This document shows, in pieces, positions 8,878 through 17,326 of a stretch of 64,000 nucleotides of DNA (position 1 is the first letter of the stretch; every line of letters starts with the position of its first letter). The stretch spans positions 2,277,770-2,341,769 of the forward strand of contig NC_014297.1 of assembly GCF_000196895.1 (NCBI RefSeq), written 5' to 3'. This DNA is from Halalkalicoccus jeotgali B3 (GTDB lineage: Archaea > Halobacteriota > Halobacteria > Halobacteriales > Halalkalicoccaceae). The notes below the pieces were generated by a model, which saw nothing but the letters and a program-made list of their open reading frames with translations, searched no databases and was not told where the DNA came from. Position numbers and translations under genes: made by a program.

Positions 8878-8890
8878 CCTATATAATACC
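8878..8890 (-). promoter_or_regulatory. TATA box of the DUF389 gene
   Basis: The minus strand reads GGTATTATATAGG. Its centre is 26 bases from the ATG at 8858, which is the spacing expected for a leaderless haloarchaeal transcript. Confidence 0.7.
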
Positions 8891-9042
8891 CGTCAGGATC
8901 GACGCCGCGAGGCTCTATTTCAACCGTAAGGGGAGTTTCGTGAACAAACGACGACTGTTAGCGGGCGGCGATTCGAGTGCCAGAACTGGTAGCCGTCGGA
9001 GGGAATCTTTTTGCCACGGAGGTGCTATTGTCGTGAACGAAC

Positions 9043-10614
9043 ATGACGAACCTTGTCACGCAGGTCGGGGAGATAGCCGAGGAGATGCCCGCCCGGACGG
9101 CGATCGGCTACGAGGGCCGGGAGACCTCCTACGAGGAGTTCTGGGCGCAGGTCGGCGGGTTCGCCGCGGCCCTCGACGAGCGCGGGATCGGCCCGGACGA
9201 CCGGGTGGCGGTCTACCTGCCGAACCTCCCGCAGTTCCTCGTGGCCTTCCACGGCACCCTCAGGGCGGGTGGCGTGGTCGTCCCGATGAACCCCCAGTAC
9301 AAAGCCCGCGAGATCGGTCATCTGCTCGCCGACAGCGGGGCAAAGGCGGTCGTCGCCCTCGGGGACCTCGTCCCGTTCGTCGAGGAAGTACGGGAGGAAA
9401 CGGAGCTACAGGAGGTCATCTCGGTGGGCGAGGCCGAGGTCGGAAACGCGACCCCCTTCGAGGCATTCCTCGCCGACGGGGAGCTCGACATCGTCGAGCG
9501 GGACGACGACGACGACGCGGTCCAACCCTACACGTCGGGGACGACGGGCCGGCCCAAGGGCGTCCAGCTGACCCACGAGAACCTCGCGACGAACGCCGAG
9601 GCCTCGGTGTCGGTCGTCCCCGGCGGGATCCGCGCCGACGACGAGATGCTCGGGGTCCTCCCCTTGTTCCACATCTACGGGATGACGGTGACGATGAACG
9701 CGACGCTCTTTGCCGGCGGCGCGTACTACCCCCGACCGTCGTGAGACGCGGGGGAGGCGACCTCCCTCATCGAGGACGAAGAACTCACCCTGATGCACGG
9801 CGTGCCCGCGATGTACAACGACGTCATCAACCAGCCCGACGCCGCGGAGTTCGACCTCTCCTCGCTCCGTCTTGCGGGCGTCGGCGGCGCGGGCATCCCC
9901 ATCGAGGTGCTGCGACGGTTCGAGGAACTGTACGACGTGACCGTCTGTGAGGGCTACGGGCTGACCGAGACCTCGCCGGTGACCCATTTCAACGACCCCA
10001 ACGACCGCCGAGTCGGCTCGATCGGCAAGAGCCTCCCGGGGATCGACGCGCGGATCGTCACCGAGGACTTCGAGGACGTTTCGCCCGTCGAGCGCGGCCC
10101 CGTCGACGAAGAGGCGGTCGATCTGAACGAGATCACGGGCGAGCTGGTCATCGCGGGTCCGAACGTGATGAAGGGCTATTACGGTCTGCCCGAGGCCAAC
10201 GAGGCGGCGTTCACCGAAGAGGGTGGGCGGCGATGGTTCCACACCGGCGACGTGGGATATTACGATTCCGAGGGGTTCTACTACGTCGTGGATCGCGAAA
10301 AGCACATGATCGTCACGGCGGGCTACAACGTCTACCCGCGCGAGGTCGAAGAGCTCCTGTTCGAGCACGCGGCCGTGGCGGACGCCGCCGTCGTCGGCAT
10401 CCCCGACGACCGTCGCGGCGAGACGATCAAGGCATACGTCGTCCCGAGGCCCGACGCCGACGTGAGCGAGGAAGACATCAAGGAGTACTGTCTCTCCAAC
10501 CTCGCCGAATACAAACACCCCCGCGAGGTCGAGTTCGTCGAGGAACTGCCCCGGACGACCACCGGAAAGGTCCAGAAGTTCAAACTCGAAGAGCGGGAAG
10601 TCGGAGCCGAGTGA
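9043..10614 (+). pseudogene. Long-chain-fatty-acid/acyl-CoA ligase interrupted by an in-frame TGA
   Basis: AMP-forming acyl-CoA ligase of 524 codons, intact except for one in-frame stop (TGA 9742-9744, codon 234). Before the stop are the family N-terminus and the AMP-binding loop YTSGTTGRPKGVQLTHENL (residues 163-181). After it, in the same frame, come LMHGVPAMYND, GYGLTETSPV, WFHTGDVGYYD, YVVDREKHMIVTAGYNVYPREVE and PRTTTGKVQKF. The residue lost is almost certainly Trp (PRPS-stop-DAGEATSLI), so a single TGG to TGA change explains it. No frame shift is seen and both halves keep all motifs, so the lesion is recent or a sequencing error. It would activate fatty acids for the dehydrogenases downstream. 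A T-rich element (ATCTTTTT, 9005-9012) lies upstream. Confidence 0.85.
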
Positions 10615-10615
10615 G

Positions 10616-11581
10616 TCAGGGCAGCGCGAGCAGTGTTTCGAGGTCCGGCTCCGTGGTGAGGACGTATTCCGCGTCCTCGCGCTCGACGTGACCGGCGCGT
10701 TCGAGGTGGTCCAAGTGTGCGAACGCCTCGCCCGGCCCGTGCATAACGTGGATCCCCTCCAGATCGCCGAACAGCTCGGCGCTGACCGTCCAGGCGTCCG
10801 CGGGACCGTCTTCGAGTACCCCGAGGACACGCTCGGTCCGCTCGCGGTGATGGGACACGATGTAGCGCGCGCGCTCGGCCGGCTCGTCGATGACGTCGCG
10901 GTGGCCCGGCCAGACCCGCTCGAAGTCGCGTTCGATCAGGGTCCGAAGGGAGTCGACGTATCGTTCCAGGGGAGCGTCGATCCGGACGTCAGCCCCGCCG
11001 ACGTTCGGGGTGTAGACCGGCAGAACTGCATCGCCGACGAAGGCTTCGGGACCGTCGCCCTCGAATGCGAAACAGCAGAGCCCGGCGGCGTGGCCGGGCG
11101 TATGCAGCGTTTCGAGGGCCATCTCGCCGGTCTCGATCCGGTCGCCCTCGGAGATTCGCGTGACGTCCGCGGGCTGGCCCATGATCTCCTGATGGCTGTC
11201 GAGGAAGGCAAGCAGCTCCTCGCGCTCGGCGTCGGGCATCCCCCACTGGTTGAACAGCTCCCGGCGGCGCTCGTCCAACTCGGCGAGCGCCTCGGCGCGC
11301 TGTTCGATCAGCGGGGCGTCGGCGGCGTGGGCGTAGACCGTCGCGCCGCTTTCGCGCTGGATCTTCCCCGCTAACCCGGCGTGGTCGGGGTGAAAGTGCG
11401 TGAGGATTACCTGATCGATGTCCGAAAAGTCGATCCCACGCTCGGCGAGCTCCTCACGGAGCTGTTCGCGGGTGCGGTCGGTCGCGATCCCCGTATCCAG
11501 CAGGGTGACGGGCTCGCCCTCCAGGAGATAGGCGTTGTTCTTGCCCTCGAACTCCTCGTTGCCGAGCGCGATGGCGTGCAT
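10616..11581 (-). CDS. MBL-fold metallo-hydrolase with C-terminal winged-helix-like domain
   Basis: Metallo-beta-lactamase fold hydrolase of 321 residues. The dinuclear metal motif HFHPDH lies at residues 62-67, with further ligands in TPGHAAG and the VGDAVLP aspartate. The last 80 residues (DAWTVSAELFG ... FAHLDHLERAGHVERE) look like a small winged helix, as in LACTB2-type members. Substrates of the family include acyl-CoA or other thioesters, nucleotides and RNA; this one is unassigned. It converges on the acyl-CoA ligase gene with one base between their stop codons, and its start is close to the divergent acyl-CoA dehydrogenase promoter. That position hints at a thioesterase-like role in lipid metabolism, as inference only. 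Confidence 0.85.
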   Translation of the reverse strand: MHAIALGNEEFEGKNNAYLLEGEPVTLLDTGIATDRTREQLREELAERGIDFSDIDQVILTHFHPDHAGLAGKIQRESGATVYAHAADAPLIEQRAEALAELDERRRELFNQWGMPDAEREELLAFLDSHQEIMGQPADVTRISEGDRIETGEMALETLHTPGHAAGLCCFAFEGDGPEAFVGDAVLPVYTPNVGGADVRIDAPLERYVDSLRTLIERDFERVWPGHRDVIDEPAERARYIVSHHRERTERVLGVLEDGPADAWTVSAELFGDLEGIHVMHGPGEAFAHLDHLERAGHVEREDAEYVLTTEPDLETLLALP

Positions 11582-11662
11582 ACCGGAGCGAGGAGCGCAC
11601 GGCTATTAAACGGGAGCGGTTCCCCGCCAAGAGAGTTAACGAATTTCAGAGAGTTGCCAAAA

Positions 11663-11670
11663 CTATTTTA
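11663..11670 (+). promoter_or_regulatory. TATA box of acyl-CoA dehydrogenase gene
   Basis: CTATTTTA, centred about 26 bases before the ATG at 11693. This spacing argues for a leaderless mRNA and for the start at 11693 rather than the in-frame ATG at 11678. Confidence 0.65.
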
Positions 11671-11692
11671 CAGTGGAATGAGAGTATCCGAC

Positions 11693-12832
11693 ATGGCATT
11701 CACGCTGTCGGGCGAACACCGGGCGATCCGCGATGCGGTACGGGAGTTCGGGGAGGAGGAGATCGCACCCGTCGCACGCGAACACGACGAACGAAAGGAG
11801 TATCCCGCCGATCTGATCGAGGAGGCGGCCCGATACGATCTGGTCGCGCCGAACATCCCCGAAGAGTACGGCGGGCCGGGGATGGACATCCTTTCGAGTG
11901 CGATCGTCACCGAGGAGCTCTGGCGGGCCGATCCGGGGATCGGGAGCGCGATCGGCTCTCGAGGGTTCGGCTCGAACATGATCCTCGAGTTCGGCGACGA
12001 GTGGATGAAATCCGAGTGGCTCACCGCGATCGCGAGCGGTGAGTCGGCGTGTGCGAGCGCGATCTCCGAGCCCGCCCACGGGTCGAACGTCGCGGGCATG
12101 GAGACGCGCGCGGAACGGGACGGCGACGAGTGGGTCATCGACGGCAACAAGATGTGGATCACCAACGGAACCGTCGCCGACGTCGCGGTCGTGATGGCGA
12201 AAACCGATCCCGACGCCGGCAAACGGGGGATTACGGCGTTTCTCGTCCCCACAGACACCGAGGGCTTTCGCGCCGAGAAGATCGACAACAAGCTCGGGAT
12301 CCGTGCCTCTGACCTCGCCGAACTGCTCCTCGACGACGTGCACGTTCCCGAGGAGAACGTCATCGGCGAGGTCAACGAGGGCTTTTACCAGCTCATGAAC
12401 TTCTTCGGGTCCGGGCGGGTCAGCGTCGCCGCACAGGCCGTGGGTGCGGCCCAGGGCGCACTCGACGCCGCCCTCGAGTACGCGGGCGAGCGCGAGCAGT
12501 TCGACCGGAAGATCGCGGAGTTCCAGGCGATCGAGCACAAACTCGCGGAGATGGCCACGAACGTCGAGGCCGCCCGCTCGCTGACCTATCGGGCTGCAAG
12601 CGAGGTCACGGACGGCGATCAGCGCACGGCGATGAAGTTCGCGAGCATGGCAAAGCTCTTTGCGAGCGAGCACGCCGTCGACGTGGCTGACGAGTCGATC
12701 CAGGTCCACGGCGGGGCGGGCTACGTCACCGATCACGCCGCAGAACGCTACTACCGGGACGCTCGGATCACCAAGATCTACGAAGGGACCAGCGAGATCC
12801 AGAAGAACATCATCGCCGACGGGCTACTGTAA
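11693..12832 (+). CDS. Acyl-CoA dehydrogenase
   Basis: FAD-dependent acyl-CoA dehydrogenase of 379 residues, normal length, catalysing the first oxidation of beta-oxidation or of a short branched acyl-CoA. The N-terminus MAFTLSGEHRAIRDAVREF is typical. Family signatures include ACASAISEPAHGSNVAGM (FAD/substrate loop), WITNGTVADVAVVMAKT, GGAGYVTDHAAERYYRDARI and IYEGTSEIQKNI, whose glutamate in YEGT is the usual catalytic base. The start at 11693 is supported by TATA spacing. An in-frame ATG at 11678 is the alternative. The next gene on the strand is a winged-helix regulator 39 bases downstream. Confidence 0.93.
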   Translation: MAFTLSGEHRAIRDAVREFGEEEIAPVAREHDERKEYPADLIEEAARYDLVAPNIPEEYGGPGMDILSSAIVTEELWRADPGIGSAIGSRGFGSNMILEFGDEWMKSEWLTAIASGESACASAISEPAHGSNVAGMETRAERDGDEWVIDGNKMWITNGTVADVAVVMAKTDPDAGKRGITAFLVPTDTEGFRAEKIDNKLGIRASDLAELLLDDVHVPEENVIGEVNEGFYQLMNFFGSGRVSVAAQAVGAAQGALDAALEYAGEREQFDRKIAEFQAIEHKLAEMATNVEAARSLTYRAASEVTDGDQRTAMKFASMAKLFASEHAVDVADESIQVHGGAGYVTDHAAERYYRDARITKIYEGTSEIQKNIIADGLL

Positions 12833-12871
12833 CCGAAAGCGACAGTACCCGAGCAACGAAACCCCACGATC

Positions 12872-13390
12872 ATGTCGGAACGCCCCCCGGACTGGGAGTT
12901 CAAGGAACGCGATATCGTCATTCTCAGGGAGCTCTCGGCGAACCCACAGATCTCCTCGCGACAGCTCACCGAGGTCCTAGCGAACGACCACGACATCGAC
13001 GTCTCGCACGTAACCGTCAGCGAATCGATCCGGAAGATGCGCCAACAGGGCGTCTTCCGCGAGACGATCGTCCCGAACGAGGAGTACTTCATCTTCGGCC
13101 TGTTCGAGTTCCGGTTCAACCCCGAGAACTTCGCCGAGGGCTGGCGCGACGCCATGGAGTACATCCGCGAGGACCGACACACGCTCTTTTATTTTCTTTC
13201 GGACGGCGAGTACCAGTGGAAGTCGGTGATGATGTTTCCCGACCGGCGCTCGGAATCGCAGTGGATCCACGAGTTCTACAAGGCCCACGGCGGGGTCATC
13301 GACAACATCCGGAACTCGGTCATCCACAACGTCCTCAAGTTCCGTACCGATCCCGAACTCCTGAACGACCTCTCGGAAACGGGCGAGTAG
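12872..13390 (+). CDS. Winged helix-turn-helix transcriptional regulator (Lrp/AsnC-like N-terminus)
   Basis: Regulator of 172 residues. Residues 12-65 form a winged helix: KERDIVILRELSANPQISSRQ, then LTEVLANDHDIDVSHVTVSE and SIRKMRQQGVF. The remaining 110 residues (FIFGLFEFRFNPENFAEGWRD onwards) form an alpha/beta domain that may sense a ligand or dimerise; I do not recognise a named family for it. It lies 39 bases after the acyl-CoA dehydrogenase gene and may be co-transcribed, which makes local control of fatty-acid genes a reasonable inference. Confidence 0.82.
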   Translation: MSERPPDWEFKERDIVILRELSANPQISSRQLTEVLANDHDIDVSHVTVSESIRKMRQQGVFRETIVPNEEYFIFGLFEFRFNPENFAEGWRDAMEYIREDRHTLFYFLSDGEYQWKSVMMFPDRRSESQWIHEFYKAHGGVIDNIRNSVIHNVLKFRTDPELLNDLSETGE

Positions 13391-13490
13391 CCCGCTCGAC
13401 CGGCGACGAGACCCACAAAGACGGCCACCGTCTCGCCGCCCTGGCTTCCCGTCCCACTTCGGATTGATTGAATTCCAAATTTAGGTAGTA

Positions 13491-13499
13491 ATATTTATT
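13491..13499 (+). promoter_or_regulatory. TATA box of histidine kinase gene
   Basis: ATATTTATT, within an AT-rich stretch (13466-13525) that contrasts with the GC-rich surroundings. It is centred about 31 bases before the ATG at 13526, giving a leader of only a few bases. Confidence 0.6.
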
Positions 13500-13525
13500 T
13501 CGTAGAAGTTAGAATAAGAATTCCA

Positions 13526-14665
13526 ATGAGTTCCTCCCTGCCCATCGAGGGCGGAAACGGTGTCATCGTGTTCGTCGGGGGTGTTTACGTCCTCCTCGCC
13601 ATCGGGTTGACGTACGTTCAGGTCGCCTCGAACGTGTCGTTCCGGGCGACGCCGATGGAGATCGTCCTGCTGGCCGGTCCGGGAGTGGTGCTGGTCTACG
13701 GTGGGTATCGGCTGACGGAGGCGGACGTCCATCCCGACTTTTACCCGACGATCACGCGCTGGTGTCTCGGCGGGTGTGGCCTGATGATCGGCCTGCTCGT
13801 GCTCTATCACGTCCAGCCCGGCACCAGCGTCTCCACGTCGAACCCGATCGGCGCCGTTCTCGTGGCGCTCAGTAGCGTTGCCGGCTACGAGGCAGGGCTG
13901 CACAACGCGCGGGCAAAGGAGCTCAGCCGAACGCGCGACCGACTCGATACGACCGTCGAGCGCCTCCGGACCTCCAACGAGCGCCTCGAACGGTTCGCCT
14001 ACGCGGCCTCCCACGATCTCCAAGAGCCCCTCCGGATGGTGTCGAGCTATCTGCGGTTACTCGAACGCCGCTGTGGCAGTGATCTGAACGAGGAGGGCCG
14101 CGAGTGTCTGGAGATCGCCGTCGACGGCTCCGACCGGATGATCGCGATGGTCGACGGGTTGCTCAGGTACTCACGGGTGACGACCGGCGACGACTCCTTC
14201 GAACCGGTCGAGTTGGCGGACACGCTGGCGGACGCCCGGGCGGATCTCCGCGTGCTGATCCACGAACGTGGCGCGGAGATCACCGCCGGAACCCTGCCCG
14301 TCGTCATGGGGACACCGGGCCAGCTCGAACAGGTGTTCCAGAACCTGCTGTCGAACGCGATCCACTACGCCGGGGAGGGGCCGGCGCGGGTCCACGTCTC
14401 GGCCGCGCGGACCGGCGGGTGGTGGACCGTCACCGTCAGCGACGACGGGACGGGGATCGAGCCCGAGTACGCCGACGCGATCTTCGAGTTGTTCGAGCGC
14501 GCGACGACCGACGAGGAACACGCCGGTTCGGGGATCGGGCTCGCGCTCTGTGAGCGGATCGTCGAGCGCCACGGCGGCGAGATCTGGGTCGAGTCCGCGC
14601 CCGGCGAGGGGGCCGCCTTCTCGTTTACGCTGCCGGCCGTCGACGGGGGCGAGGAGAATGCGTGA
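13526..14665 (+). CDS. Membrane-bound sensor histidine kinase
   Basis: Histidine kinase of 379 residues. Residues 1-125 hold about four membrane helices and no large extracellular sensor domain, so it probably senses something in or at the membrane, or inside the cell. A short coiled linker (RTRDRLDTTVERLRTSNERLE) leads to the HisKA domain with the phospho-accepting His163 in ASHDLQEPLRM. The ATPase domain follows with QNLLSNAIHYA (N box), SDDGTGIEP (G1), FELFERATTDEEHAGSGIGL (F and G2) and a normal end. The stop overlaps the response regulator gene by 8 bases, so the two form a coupled two-component system. Confidence 0.93.
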   Translation: MSSSLPIEGGNGVIVFVGGVYVLLAIGLTYVQVASNVSFRATPMEIVLLAGPGVVLVYGGYRLTEADVHPDFYPTITRWCLGGCGLMIGLLVLYHVQPGTSVSTSNPIGAVLVALSSVAGYEAGLHNARAKELSRTRDRLDTTVERLRTSNERLERFAYAASHDLQEPLRMVSSYLRLLERRCGSDLNEEGRECLEIAVDGSDRMIAMVDGLLRYSRVTTGDDSFEPVELADTLADARADLRVLIHERGAEITAGTLPVVMGTPGQLEQVFQNLLSNAIHYAGEGPARVHVSAARTGGWWTVTVSDDGTGIEPEYADAIFELFERATTDEEHAGSGIGLALCERIVERHGGEIWVESAPGEGAAFSFTLPAVDGGEENA

Positions 14666-15116
14666 GGGACGGCGGCTCGAACCGGTGGACATCCTGCTCG
14701 TCGAGGACAACCCCGGCGACGTCAAACTCACACAAGAGGCGTTCAAGGAGGGACAGATCGCGAACACGCTTCACGTCGTCACCGACGGCGTCGAGGCGCT
14801 CGATTTCCTCTTTCAGCGAAACGACCACGCCGACGCGCCCCGTCCCGACTTCGTCCTGCTCGATCTGAACCTCCCGCGCAAGAACGGCGACGAGGTGCTC
14901 GAAGAACTCCGGTCCGATCCGGACTGCAGGGACGTTCCGGTCATCGTCCTCACCGGGTCGAGCGCACAGGAAGACGTCGTTCGGTCCTACGAACTCGCCG
15001 CGAACGCCTATCTGACGAAACCGGTCGATCCGGGCGAGTTCATCAAGACGATCCTCGCGACCGAGCGCTACTGGCTGTCGGTCGTCCGACTGCCGACCGA
15101 TTCCGAACTCGAGTGA
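14658..15116 (+). CDS. Response regulator, receiver-only (Rcp1-like)
   Basis: Single receiver domain of 152 residues without an output domain. The acidic pocket is VEDNPGDVK (Asp17 region), the phospho-acceptor is Asp69 in VLLDLNLPRKNGDEVLEEL, and the conserved Thr/Ser and Lys are in VLTGSS and YLTKPVD (Lys121). The long loop before the aspartate (FQRNDHADAPRPD) is typical of phytochrome-type Rcp1 regulators. Its start codon lies inside the kinase gene with an 8-base overlap in another frame. With no DNA-binding domain, it probably signals by protein contact or as a phosphorelay partner. Confidence 0.92.
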   Translation: MREGRRLEPVDILLVEDNPGDVKLTQEAFKEGQIANTLHVVTDGVEALDFLFQRNDHADAPRPDFVLLDLNLPRKNGDEVLEELRSDPDCRDVPVIVLTGSSAQEDVVRSYELAANAYLTKPVDPGEFIKTILATERYWLSVVRLPTDSELE

Positions 15117-15152
15117 CGACCGCGAACGGGTTTGGAGGAGCGGGGCGGTCGT

Positions 15153-15920
15153 TCAGACCTCTGGGGTCTCCTCGACGCGCGGGACCCCGCCGGCAGTGAT
15201 CGTCTCCCCGATGACGTAGGAGGAGGCGGGGCTCGCAAGAAACTGGGCGATATCGGCGATCTCCTCGGAGAGACCGATCCGGCGCTCGACCGACGCGCGG
15301 TCGATCTCGTCGGCCGAAACGCCCATCTGGGACTCGACGCCCGGCGTCGCGACGAACCCCGGCGCGATGCAGTTGACTCTGACGTCGTCGCCAGCCCATT
15401 CCGCCGAGAGGGTCGTCGTGAGGTTGATGATCCCCGCTTTCGCCGCACCGTAGTGGCTCATATACGGCGAGCCCCGTTGGCCCGCTACCGACGCGAGGTT
15501 GATCACCGTCCCGCCGGCCTGTTTGAGATGCTCGCCGGCCGCCTGCGTGCAGTGGTAGGTACCGGTGAGGTTGATATCGACGATAGTCTCCCAGCCGTTC
15601 TCGCTGATGTCGTCGAATCCGGCCATGAAACTCGCGCCCGCGTTGTTGACGAGGCAGTCGAGTCCGCCGAACTCCTCGACAGTCGCTTCGACCAGCGCCT
15701 CGACGGCGTCCCTGTCGGTCACGTCGCACTCGACGGCCAGCGCCTCGCCGCCCGCGTCCTCGATCCCCTCGGCAACCGGGTCGACGTTTCCCTGTTCGCG
15801 CGAGCAGACGACGACGCTTGCCCCACCCTCGGCGAAACGCTCGGCGATCGCCCGACCGATCCCGCTCGATGCCCCCGTCACGATCGCGACCTGCCCGTCG
15901 ACCTCGAACCGCCCGCTCAT
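15153..15920 (-). CDS. Short-chain dehydrogenase/reductase (FabG / glucose dehydrogenase-like)
   Basis: Classical SDR of 255 residues. The cofactor motif is TGASSGIGRAIAERF, followed by NNAGASFMAGF, the catalytic Ser in INLASVAGQRGSPYMSHYGAAKAG with its YxxxK, and the PG motif APGFVATPGVE. The region after the first strand (CSREQGNVDPV) has an Arg that can favour NADP. Possible roles are 3-oxoacyl/3-hydroxyacyl-CoA reduction or a sugar/alcohol oxidation; the location between acyl-CoA dehydrogenase genes favours the former. An inverted repeat TACCA-T-TGGTA lies 27-37 bases before the start and may be its operator. Confidence 0.9.
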   Translation of the reverse strand: MSGRFEVDGQVAIVTGASSGIGRAIAERFAEGGASVVVCSREQGNVDPVAEGIEDAGGEALAVECDVTDRDAVEALVEATVEEFGGLDCLVNNAGASFMAGFDDISENGWETIVDINLTGTYHCTQAAGEHLKQAGGTVINLASVAGQRGSPYMSHYGAAKAGIINLTTTLSAEWAGDDVRVNCIAPGFVATPGVESQMGVSADEIDRASVERRIGLSEEIADIAQFLASPASSYVIGETITAGGVPRVEETPEV

Positions 15921-15946
15921 CGTCCCGCCTCGCAGTGAGATGTGGT

Positions 15947-15957
15947 TACCATTGGTA
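15947..15957. promoter_or_regulatory. Inverted repeat TACCA-T-TGGTA upstream of the SDR gene
   Basis: A perfect 5-base inverted repeat around one central base, 27-37 bases before the SDR start codon, so it would overlap or adjoin the promoter core. Short enough to arise by chance; its position is the main support. Confidence 0.35.
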
Positions 15958-16010
15958 GTACAATAACTGTGTTTCCATCCATCGTTAATAAGAATTCGTC
16001 CCGTGAGCGA

Positions 16011-17225
16011 TTACCCTTCGTAGCGCGTGATCGCCTCGATCTCCCGTGGGTCCATGTCGTTGAGGGCCTCGCGGGCGATCACGCGCTTGTGGACCTCGTC
16101 GGCCCCGTCGACCAGTCGGAACTGCCGGACGTTCTCGTAGAAGTCGGCGATCGGGAGGTCCTTGCCGATGCCGTTTGCACCACACAGTTGGAGACAGTCG
16201 TCGATCACGTCCTGGACCGTGTTCGCCGCAAAGACCTTCGCCATCGAGACGGGGATCCGGGCCTCGCCGCCCGAATCGATCTCGCGGGCAGCGTGGCGCA
16301 CCATCGTCCGGGCGGCGTGCAGGTTCGTCTCCGCTTCGGCGATCGTAAAGCGAACCGACTGTTTCTCGCCGAGCGATTCCCCGAAGGCCTCGCGCTCGCT
16401 GACGTAGGCCTTCGTCACGTCGAGTGCGCGTTCGGCCATTCCCGAATAGCGCATGCAGTGGGTGAGACGCGCGGGGCCGAGGCGCTGTTGGGCGTGGGAA
16501 AAGCCCTCGTTGCGCTCGCCGAGCAGGTTCTCCTCGGGGATCCGAACCCCGTCGTAGCGGATTTCGGCGTGACTCATCCCCGTGACTTCGCCACCCACAT
16601 GGGGGATGTCACGGACGATTTCGACCCCCTCGGTGTCGCTCGGGACGAGAAAGAGCGAACAGCCGGCGTAGGGATGGGCCTCCGGGTCCGTGCGCGCCAT
16701 CACGATCAGCACGTCGGCCTCCGATCCCTGCGTCGTCCACCACTTGTGCCCGTCGAGGATCCACTCGTCACCCTCCTTTTCCGCCTCGGTTTCGAGCATC
16801 TTCGGGTCCGACCCGCCCCCCTGGATCGGCTCAGTCATCGAGAATCCTGAACGAGCTTCCCCGGCAACGAGCGGTTCCAACCATTCGCCTTTCTGTTCGT
16901 CGGTTCCGAACAGTTCGAGGGTGTGCATGTTGCCCTCGTCCGGGGCGTCGACCCTGAGGGCGGCCGGTCCCAGCAGGCTCCGGCCGGCGGCCTCGAAGAC
17001 GGGTAACATATCGCGGTAGCTCAGGCCCTGTCCCCCGTACTCCTCGGGGAGGTGCGGGGCATACAGTTCGCGCTCGCGGGCGGCCTCGCGCAGCGTTTCG
17101 AGTTGCTCCTCCGAAGCCGGGCCGCTCCCCAGAACCTCCCGTTCGACGGGGATCACTTCTTCCTCGAGAAACTCGCGGGTCCGGCTGGCGAACTCGCGTG
17201 CGCGCCGTGTGTCGTCGTACTCCAT
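16011..17225 (-). CDS. Acyl-CoA dehydrogenase of the ACAD10/11-like branch
   Basis: Acyl-CoA dehydrogenase family protein of 404 residues. The start at 17225 gives MEYDDTRRAREFASRTREFLE, a normal N-terminus; a longer in-frame start (17294) would add 23 residues with no family likeness and would run through the promoter. Motifs: SGFSMTEPIQGGGSDPKM, GHKWWTTQGSEADVLIVMART, and near the end LCGANGIGKDLPIADFYENV, then FRLVDGADEVHKRVIARE. The DGADEVHKR block replaces the YEGTSEIQ block of ordinary enzymes and is characteristic of the ACAD10/11 type. It is divergent from an APH-type kinase, the partner domain fused to it in eukaryotes. A perfect 17-base inverted repeat lies just before its start. 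Confidence 0.9.
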   Translation of the reverse strand: MEYDDTRRAREFASRTREFLEEEVIPVEREVLGSGPASEEQLETLREAARERELYAPHLPEEYGGQGLSYRDMLPVFEAAGRSLLGPAALRVDAPDEGNMHTLELFGTDEQKGEWLEPLVAGEARSGFSMTEPIQGGGSDPKMLETEAEKEGDEWILDGHKWWTTQGSEADVLIVMARTDPEAHPYAGCSLFLVPSDTEGVEIVRDIPHVGGEVTGMSHAEIRYDGVRIPEENLLGERNEGFSHAQQRLGPARLTHCMRYSGMAERALDVTKAYVSEREAFGESLGEKQSVRFTIAEAETNLHAARTMVRHAAREIDSGGEARIPVSMAKVFAANTVQDVIDDCLQLCGANGIGKDLPIADFYENVRQFRLVDGADEVHKRVIAREALNDMDPREIEAITRYEG

Positions 17226-17229
17226 ACGG

Positions 17230-17246
17230 GTGTATCGGAGATACAC
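17230..17246. promoter_or_regulatory. Perfect inverted repeat GTGTATC-GGA-GATACAC, candidate operator
   Basis: Seven-base arms and a three-base spacer, both arms perfect. It lies between the minus-strand TATA element and the start codon of the ACAD10/11-like gene (5 bases upstream of the ATG), where a bound repressor would block transcription start. It is also in the shared control region of the divergent kinase gene. Confidence 0.6.
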
Positions 17247-17254
17247 TGTAAAAG
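17246..17254 (-). promoter_or_regulatory. TATA-like element of the ACAD10/11-like gene
   Basis: The minus strand reads CCTTTTACAG around this point, centred about 25 bases before the ATG at 17225, consistent with a leaderless mRNA. Confidence 0.5.
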
Positions 17255-17294
17255 GATTCCCCCAAGCGAGTGTCGGTTGGTAATCCCGTCCCAT

Positions 17295-17304
17295 AGCTAT
17301 TCAT
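17295..17304 (+). promoter_or_regulatory. TATA-like element of the APH-type kinase gene
   Basis: AGCTATTCAT, centred about 27 bases before the ATG at 17327, consistent with a leaderless mRNA divergent from the dehydrogenase. Confidence 0.45.
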
Positions 17305-17326
17305 ACGACGGGGGAATACTGACCCC

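Noticed and set aside
9742-9744. TGA as selenocysteine or programmed readthrough in the acyl-CoA ligase
   Set aside because: Haloarchaea lack a selenocysteine system, no SECIS-like hairpin was evident and the position is expected to be Trp, so a nonsense mutation or error is simpler.
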